A stretch of 64,000 nucleotides of DNA. Source: Locusta migratoria. Taxonomy: Eukaryota > Arthropoda > Insecta > Orthoptera > Acrididae. Numbering within the stretch: the first letter of the stretch is position 1; the number at the start of each line of letters is the position of its first letter. The position numbers were made by a program, and so were the translations under genes. The notes under the pieces were generated by a model. It saw only the letters and a list, made by a program, of their open reading frames with translations, ran no database searches and was not told the origin of the DNA. This document shows positions 58,290-64,000 of this stretch, piece by piece. Where the stretch lies: NCBI GenBank assembly GCA_026315105.1, contig CM048748.1:474265150-474329149 (forward strand), in the 5' to 3' direction.

Positions 58290-58520
58290 ATCAATAAAAT
58301 ATCGATGATATGAATCCTAACAATTCATTATGGAAGTCTCTTTTGTAATCGGCTTGACAAAAAGTTCGAAGCAAATTCTGGCATTTTTGACATTTCTCTC
58401 GTCTTGTCGTTTACAGCGAGAGATCCATATGCGCTGAAGTTTCTCACCTTTTGGAAACCGATGGTGCAAAATGCCTTCCGTCTTGCGTCCACTGATATTG
58501 CACTCCGCAACAGCACAACA
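58290..58520 (-). pseudogene. THAP-type zinc-finger remnant
   Basis: THAP domains are C2CH DNA-binding fingers found in animal regulators and P-element-type transposases. One minus-strand frame reads CCAVAECNISGRKTEG, HHRFPKGEKLQRIWISRCKR, NVKNARICFELFVK. This gives C-x4-C, the H.FP and invariant Trp, then Cys-x3, where the family's zinc-binding His is here Leu. After VK a one-base shift gives DYKRDFHNELLGF, a typical THAP end. No intron signals or neighbouring exon were confirmed. The lost His and the frameshift argue for a decayed copy. Confidence 0.55.
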
Positions 58521-59927
58521 TGAAGTATTGTTACTTATAATTACGGAAAGAATATATGGAATAATTGTTTCCTAATACAAGAAAGCTGCTTTCTATCCGA
58601 ACACTTATAACAGGTCACGAAACGAGCGAGAGCAAAACACAACTTCTTGCTCGCACGTTTCATAAGGGCACTGCGTCAGTTGCTCGGCGCTTGCTGCCAG
58701 GTGACGTCACAGAAGCAAAGCGCGCGAGGCAAATTTGCACCCCCCTGGGTGTACCGACGTTTACTACCTGCAGCAGAGTCGAACATAAGAGTCGAGAAAC
58801 TTGCAGTGATTTTCTGCAACTTCGCGACTGCAGCGCTGCCAAGCGGCGGGGTCGTAAAAGCACACCACGAAGCGATTGAGTCACGTATGTGTATTTGAAC
58901 TGAAGCAGCATTTTCAAAATAACTTCGTATTTACGAGCTTCTATGGCGCTATAAATTGTAGCAACTGTCAAAATATTATTCGGAAATCTCTCATTTACAA
59001 ACGATGCTCAGAAGTAACAGAATAATGTTATGAATAACAGTTGTTCGTCTACTGTGGTTAGCTATACTTTTAGGCACAGAAGTAAATCTTTAACAATTCA
59101 TTCACGTCCAAACTTCTGCTGTTAATGAGAATCGCAAATACTTGACCACTATTTCATAATATCAGTGCTGAATAAAAGTAATGTATGAATGACTGCTTAG
59201 GTTCGTACCTCAGCTTCACAAAAATGATAACCCTGTATATTAACATATTTTGTCAGTTACCTACTAGTTTGGTAAAGCGAATACGTAGGTACAAATAAAT
59301 AATATGTCCATATATAACCTGTTAATATCAGCACGTCACATTCTTGAAGATATTCAGTTTGATACCTGCCAAAGCTAAACATTGTGATAGGTACACGAAA
59401 GGCACAGAAGCAAGGACTAGGTGAAAAGATGGTTTAAACGACGATGTAGAATCTAGTCCTCTAATACGTAAAAATCGTGTGTACTTTTGAAAACATTACA
59501 ATGTCCGAAATTCGCTAAAACAAATCCCGTGCAACATGTCAGTATGCATCGAGAATGCCAAGATAATCATAATCAGTTCCTTTTATATACTTCAGCACAT
59601 CAGGTTGCAATTCATTTCTGCTTTCAAAAGGTTTCAGACGATTTTAATGTGACTCTGGTATTGTGAACTGTATGAATTACACAACACTGATAGTTTGTTA
59701 AATTATAGACAGCCATTAACAGATGCAGTGATATTACTTCAATGATGTTTTCGTATTTGTATTAGAAAGTTCACAGCAACGTTCAGTGACCAGGAAATAT
59801 GAAAGTAACAGCATTAAAAACGGCAACTTCTCAGTCTGCATCATGCCATTCCACTGTTATTGCCTACTGGCCGCTTGGAGCGCTAGTATCGCTTCAGCTG
59901 CAATTTTTTTCCTAGAGATGTCTGTGA
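58521..59927. other. Spacer with a GC-rich patch
   Basis: 58640-58880 is GC-rich with open frames on both strands but no recognisable domain. 58900-59927 is AT-rich and featureless to me. Confidence 0.4.
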
Positions 59928-59929
59928 TA

Positions 59930-61254
59930 CGGGGTGCATTCAAGTTCCAAGGCCTCCGATTTTTTTTTCTCTGGACTGAAAAGAGATAGAAACATGCGCA
60001 TTATTTTAAAATGAGGCCGCGTTCATTGTCAGTACGTCACAAAGATGGCAGCACCGTACGGCAGATGGAATTTTCCGCCAGCGGCGAGAATGAGAACTGT
60101 TTTAGAGACTTAAAATAGCGACGTTTTCCTCACTTGAACAGCGTGCAATCATTCGTTTTCTGAATTTGCGTGGTGTGACACCAATTGAAATTCGACAGTT
60201 TAAGGAGACATGTGGTGATGGAGTTATTGATGTGTCGAAAGCGCGTTCGTGGGTGCGACAGTTTAATGAAGGCAGAACATCGTGTGATAACAAACCGAAA
60301 CAATCTCGGGCTCGCACAAGCCGGTCTGACGACATGATCGACAAAGTGGAGAGAATTGTTTTGAGTGATCGCCGAATGACTGTTGAACAGATTGCCTCCA
60401 GAGTTGGCATTTCATTGGGTTCTGTGCACACAATCCTGCATGACGACCTGAAAATGCGAAAAGTGTCATCCAGGTGGGTGTCACGAATGCTGACGGACGA
60501 CCACAAGGCTGCCCGTGTGGCATGTTGCCGAGCAATGTTGACGCGCAATGACAGCATGAATGGGACTTTCTTTTCGTCGGTTGTCACAATGGTTGAGACG
60601 TGGATGCCATTTTTCAAATCCAGAAACAAAGCGCCAGTCAGATCAATGGAAGCACACAGATTCACCGCCACCAGAAAAAATTCGGTTAACCGCCAGTGCT
60701 GAAAAAATGGTGTCCATGTTCTGGGACAGCGAGGGCGTAATCCTTACCCATTGCTTTCCAAAGGGCACTACGGTAACAGGTGCATCCTAAGAAAATGTAT
60801 TGAAGAACAAATTCCTTCCTGCACTGCAACAAAAACGTCCGGGAAGGGCTGCGCTTGTGCTGTTTCACCAAGACAACACACCAGCACATCGATCTAACGT
60901 TACGCAGCAGTTTCTTCGTGATAACAACTTTGAAGTGATTTCTCATCGTCCCTACTCACCTGACCTGGCTCCTAGTGACTTTTGGCTTTTTTCATCAATG
61001 AAAGACACTCTCCGTGGCCGCACATTCACCAGCCGTGCTGCTATTGCCTCAGCGATTTTGCAGTGGTCAAAACAGACTCCTAAAGAAGCCTTTGCCGCTG
61101 CCATCGAATAATGGCGTCAGCGTTGTGAAAAATGTCTACGTCTGCAGGGCGATTACGTCGAGAAGTAACGGCAGTTTGATAGATTTCGGGTGAGTAGTTA
61201 ATTAGAAAAAAAAAAAAAAAAAAAACGGAGGCCTTAGAACTTGAATGCACCTCG
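59930..61254 (+). mobile_element. Complete mariner element (1325 bp)
   Basis: Terminal inverted repeats start cggggtgcattcaagttcc on the left and cgaggtgcattcaagttct on the right (reverse strand), and TA dinucleotides flank both (59928-59929 and 61255-61256). The length is typical of mariner. A-rich tracts lie just inside the right end. Confidence 0.9.
60121..61168 (+). pseudogene. Mariner transposase (DD34D type), inactivated
   Basis: It would catalyse cut-and-paste of the element. The frame starts at an ACG where a methionine codon is expected, then SSLEQRAIIRFLNLRGVTP with a helix-turn-helix (MTVEQIASRVGISLGSVHTI). The first catalytic motif reads VVTMVETW, with Val in place of the Asp expected in this family. 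A one-base shift near 60620-60660 moves reading to the frame with RLTASAEKMVSMFWDSEGVI. After a TAA at about 60787-60789 comes VLFHQDNTPAHRS (second Asp) and PYSPDLAPSDFWLF (third Asp, about 34 residues later). A further stop at 61109-61111 precedes the terminal LQGDYVEK. Length matches the usual 345 residues or so. Confidence 0.85.
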
Positions 61255-61256
61255 TA

Positions 61257-61455
61257 GACTGTGAGCTGCAGCATGTACGGAGCGCCTGCCAGCACGTCGC
61301 GTCGCCTTGCTGCTGCTGTTGTCTGGGGAGGCGCCCCGTCTGCCCCACCAGAGGCCGCCGTCAATTTCCGCCCCCACTGTGCCTTCCCCCCCCCCCCCCC
61401 CCCCCACTTCCGGCGCCGGTCTGCGCCCACTGTCCGCCTGAGAGCACCTTCGCCG

Positions 61456-61492
<37 letters not shown>

Positions 61493-62009
61493 TCATTTAC
61501 CGATGCCGGCTCGTTCGTCGGCGGTAGCGGGCCTCTTTTCATGCGCGGACATCCCACCCTAAAATATCCCATCTGTCTTTCCGGGCCAGCAAGCGCGCCG
61601 ATTCGTCGCGACCTCCGCCTCCGCTTTAATGCACTTCCCTTCCCTTCCCTCCCCCTCCCGCTTCTGCCTTCGGTGAGCGGAAACGCCACTCTAGCCGCCG
61701 CTGCAGCGCCAGAACACCCAAACAAGTGGTCCACTAGTCCTCTGACCATTCAGCGCTGCCAATCTCTGCTTACCTAAAGAAACTTCTCGACTGATTTCTG
61801 CCGTCAAGTAATGGACTCTTTGGCTTTTATAGTCACAACGACACTTGCTTCGATGTTTTTACACACAATTGAATAGATGCAACATGTCTTTTTCAATCTC
61901 TCCATTCAGAAGGCAAAGACCAAATGAACTGCTGTTCGTTAGTCTCGCTGAAACTCGAGAACGGCTGAACCGAATTGGCTAATTTTAGTCTTTAAACATT
62001 CGTATAAGT
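61257..62009. other. GC-rich spacer with simple repeats
   Basis: It contains a poly-C run (about 61387-61405) and a (CT)n run (61460-61490). Long frames on both strands here are by-products of low complexity. Confidence 0.5.
61386..61490. repeat. Poly-C tract and (CT)n microsatellite
   Basis: About 19 C in a row, then 15 CT units, 55 bp apart. Confidence 0.9.
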
Positions 62010-63110
62010 TCAGGGAAGGTTTAAACGGTGATACAATATGGAAAAGTTGTCCGGAAAAGAGGAAAATCGGGAAAAACTGACACACCTTTTTGCAGTGAGC
62101 TAGCGATACCGTTCGTCCAATTACTATAAAATTTTGTACATTTAACGGTTAAAGCAAGAGGAAAGTTCGCATCAAATAAAAATTTGGAAAAGTCGCCCGG
62201 AAGGTAGGAAAATTTAGGAAAAACCGATAGCGATTTTTTTCTATGAATAAAAATCAAGTGCCACATGGTTGTAAGACCATCACTTGAGTACAGCTTGACA
62301 GGACAAGTTTTGTATGAAATAAGTTCTTCTGAAAATCTACCGGAAAATTGCAAAATTTGAGGAAAAATGAAAGTCCGTTTTTCAATGTTTTTTTGATTGA
62401 ATACAGCACTATAACTGATTATTCGCACGACGGAGAGGGGTAATTCTTTCTTTCTTTCTTTCTTTCGTTCATTATGGTCTTGAAAAAGTTTTCAGTAAAA
62501 ATAAATAAATAAATAAAAAAATAAAAAAAAAATGGGGACAGTTAAAAAGCAAAGTCGCAAAATTCGAACCAAGTTCCTTTTTCAATGTGTTTCTAAATGT
62601 ACTCAACACTGTAAGTTGAGAACCGTTCATCTGATTGCAATAAAATTTTGATCACTTGACGTTCAACTAAAGATGAACGCTCTTATGAACAAAAATTTGG
62701 GAAAGTTACCCGGAAAATTTGATAATTTGCGAGAAACTAAAAGAGATTTTTTTCAATAGAATATCAATATCATTCGTCTGATTTCGATAAAATTTTGCGT
62801 ATTTGACATTCAAAGCAAGAGTAACATTCTTATGAAATAAAAATTTTGAAAAATTTCCCGGATATTTGAAAATTCAGAAAAAATAGAAAGAGATTTTTCT
62901 ATGAAATATCAATACCATTCACCTGATTTGGATAAAATTTTGCACATTCGACGTTCAAAGCGAGAGGAAGGTTTGAGTGAAGTAAAAGTTTGGAATATTT
63001 GGCCAGAAAATAGGAAAATTTGTGGAAAACTGAAAGAGCTCTTTTCTTTGGGATATCAATATCATTCGTACGATTGCGATAAAATGTTGCACATTTGACA
63101 TTTCACCCAG
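62010..63110. repeat. Diverged tandem array, period about 147 bp
   Basis: A phrase of the form 'cattcgtctgatt.cgataaaattttg' recurs at 62110, 62624, 62771, 62916 and 63063, with weaker copies near 62279 and 62424. Spacings of 147, 145 and 147 bp are clear in the right half. Each unit has an A/T-rich part with 'ttgg.aaa.tt.cccgga'. A (TTTC)n run and A-rich insert (62444-62532) enlarge one unit. Short open frames inside are artefacts. Confidence 0.75.
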
Positions 63111-63171
63111 TGAACTTCGAATCACGTAACTCTTAATATAAACCATAATGATTGAAATCGTATATATTTTA

Positions 63172-64000
63172 AACCCAGTAGCTTTATAAAGGCATCATCA
63201 TATAGTCTAAGTATCGGCTCGATAGTGGGCGGAAAGAATGGGAAAATCACGCACACATGTCCAGGATAATGTTCATGTCACATTCGTGGAAATTCAAGGA
63301 AGGTTTAAATTGTGATAAAATTTGGAAAAAATGCGAGGAAAATTTAGATCTAAAACATGTAAAATAATGACAGATACTTCTGTTGCTCTGCCATTCTATC
63401 CACGTTTTGCAAAAGGGACAATGCATTTTTAAAAGTTAATTATAACTTCTGAAAAATAGTTAAGAAATCAAAGAGTAAATAGCTTTTCGAGAGAGTAATT
63501 ATTTTTCGATATTTCGCTTTATATAGTTCAAATCACCAAATATCTTGAATTGCACACTTTCTAAAGTATCTTATCCAGTACTTCAGCGCTCAAGCTATCT
63601 GCACACAAGATTTCATCACAATGGATTCAGTGGTTTATGTAATGATATATAGTCAAATCGGTTCAGCTGTTGTAGAGTTTTAGCGAGAGTAACGAACAGC
63701 AATTCATTTTTATCTTCGACAGTTCATATACGAGTTCAGATCGTGTAAAGTGGACTTTACTTTTTCAAAGTATATTTCTGAATGCGCCCAATATAGTAAC
63801 CAAGTCATTATTTTACATGTTTTAAATCTAAATTTTCCTCGCAATTTTCCATATCTTATCACCATATAAACCTTTCCTGAACTTCCACGAATGTGACGAA
63901 CCTTATCCTGGACATGTGTGCGTGATTTTCCCATTCTTTGCGCCCACTATCGAGCCGATACATAGACTATATGATGATGCCTTTATAAAGCTACTGGGTT
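63172..64000. repeat. Inverted repeat with 200-bp arms, reaching the window edge
   Basis: Left arm 63172-63371 and right arm 63804-64000 are inverted copies with roughly nine in ten bases alike, separated by 432 bp. The right arm is cut by the window end and may be longer. The arms contain a piece similar to the 147-bp array unit ('aggtttaaa..gtgat'). The spacer contains no gene. Confidence 0.85.

Noticed and set aside
61234..61777. Overlapping ORFs up to 171 codons on both strands
   Set aside because: They arise from poly-C and CT repeats in GC-rich DNA; no domain recognised.
62445..62535. (TTTC)n and A-rich tract as a SINE or LINE tail
   Set aside because: No element body precedes it; it fits better as an expansion inside one unit of the tandem array.
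62010..63110. CRISPR-like array
   Set aside because: The period is about 147 bp, units are diverged and there is no conserved short repeat with unique spacers. The genome is eukaryotic.

Overview
This window is eukaryotic and looks like insect genomic DNA. It has AT-rich intergenic sequence, spliced gene fragments, SINE tails, TA-flanked mariner/Tc1 elements, and one exon of an arthropod-specific chitin-binding cuticle protein. The SINE and Tc1 families resemble ones I remember from grasshoppers and locusts (Orthoptera, Schistocerca-like). That placement is recollection, not a search result. There is no prokaryotic gene organisation, no rRNA, no free-standing tRNA and no CRISPR array.

The window is mostly a transposon graveyard. 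From left to right: short foldbacks, a SINE and degenerate repeats (1-3.9 kb); an unclassified repeat split by a 5'-truncated CR1-like LINE (3.95-6.7 kb), with an uninterrupted inverted copy at 18.6-19.2 kb; a full-length RNase H-bearing I-group LINE (7.74-13.64 kb, +); RTE-like LINE copies at 14.4-16.9 kb (-), 19.2-19.7 kb (-), 20.3-23.6 kb (-, full length) and 23.6-28.4 kb (+). The last is split by a solo LTR, which is itself split by a 5'-truncated Jockey-like LINE. About 3 kb of apparently unique AT-rich sequence follows, then a pro-resilin-like RR cuticle protein exon at 31.4-31.75 kb (-), another RTE piece, two head-to-head tRNA-derived SINE pieces, and a Penelope-like element with a GIY-YIG endonuclease and inverted terminal arms (33.6-35.05 kb). 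Next are a long 119-bp-arm hairpin (35.2-35.4 kb), SINEs, a decayed LINE RT (36.9-37.8 kb), a gene-like locus cut by a SINE (40.6-41.6 kb), a Tc1 element carrying a 73-bp RTE tail (42.4-43.9 kb), a mariner scrap, a Penelope-like foldback (49.2-49.7 kb) and a second full-length I-group LINE (50.2-55.96 kb, -). The right end has a THAP-type zinc-finger remnant (58.3-58.5 kb), a complete but mutated mariner (59.9-61.25 kb), a roughly 147-bp diverged tandem array (62.0-63.1 kb) and a 200-bp inverted repeat that runs into the window edge.

Every transposon coding region I could read is broken. The only credible intact host coding sequence is the cuticle exon. The useful content is the insertion history: target-site duplications are visible for the I-group LINEs, one RTE, the solo LTR, the Jockey-like LINE, the RTE tail in Tc1, mariner, and several SINEs. 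They give a relative order of events. All homology statements rest on motif recognition by eye; no database search was made.
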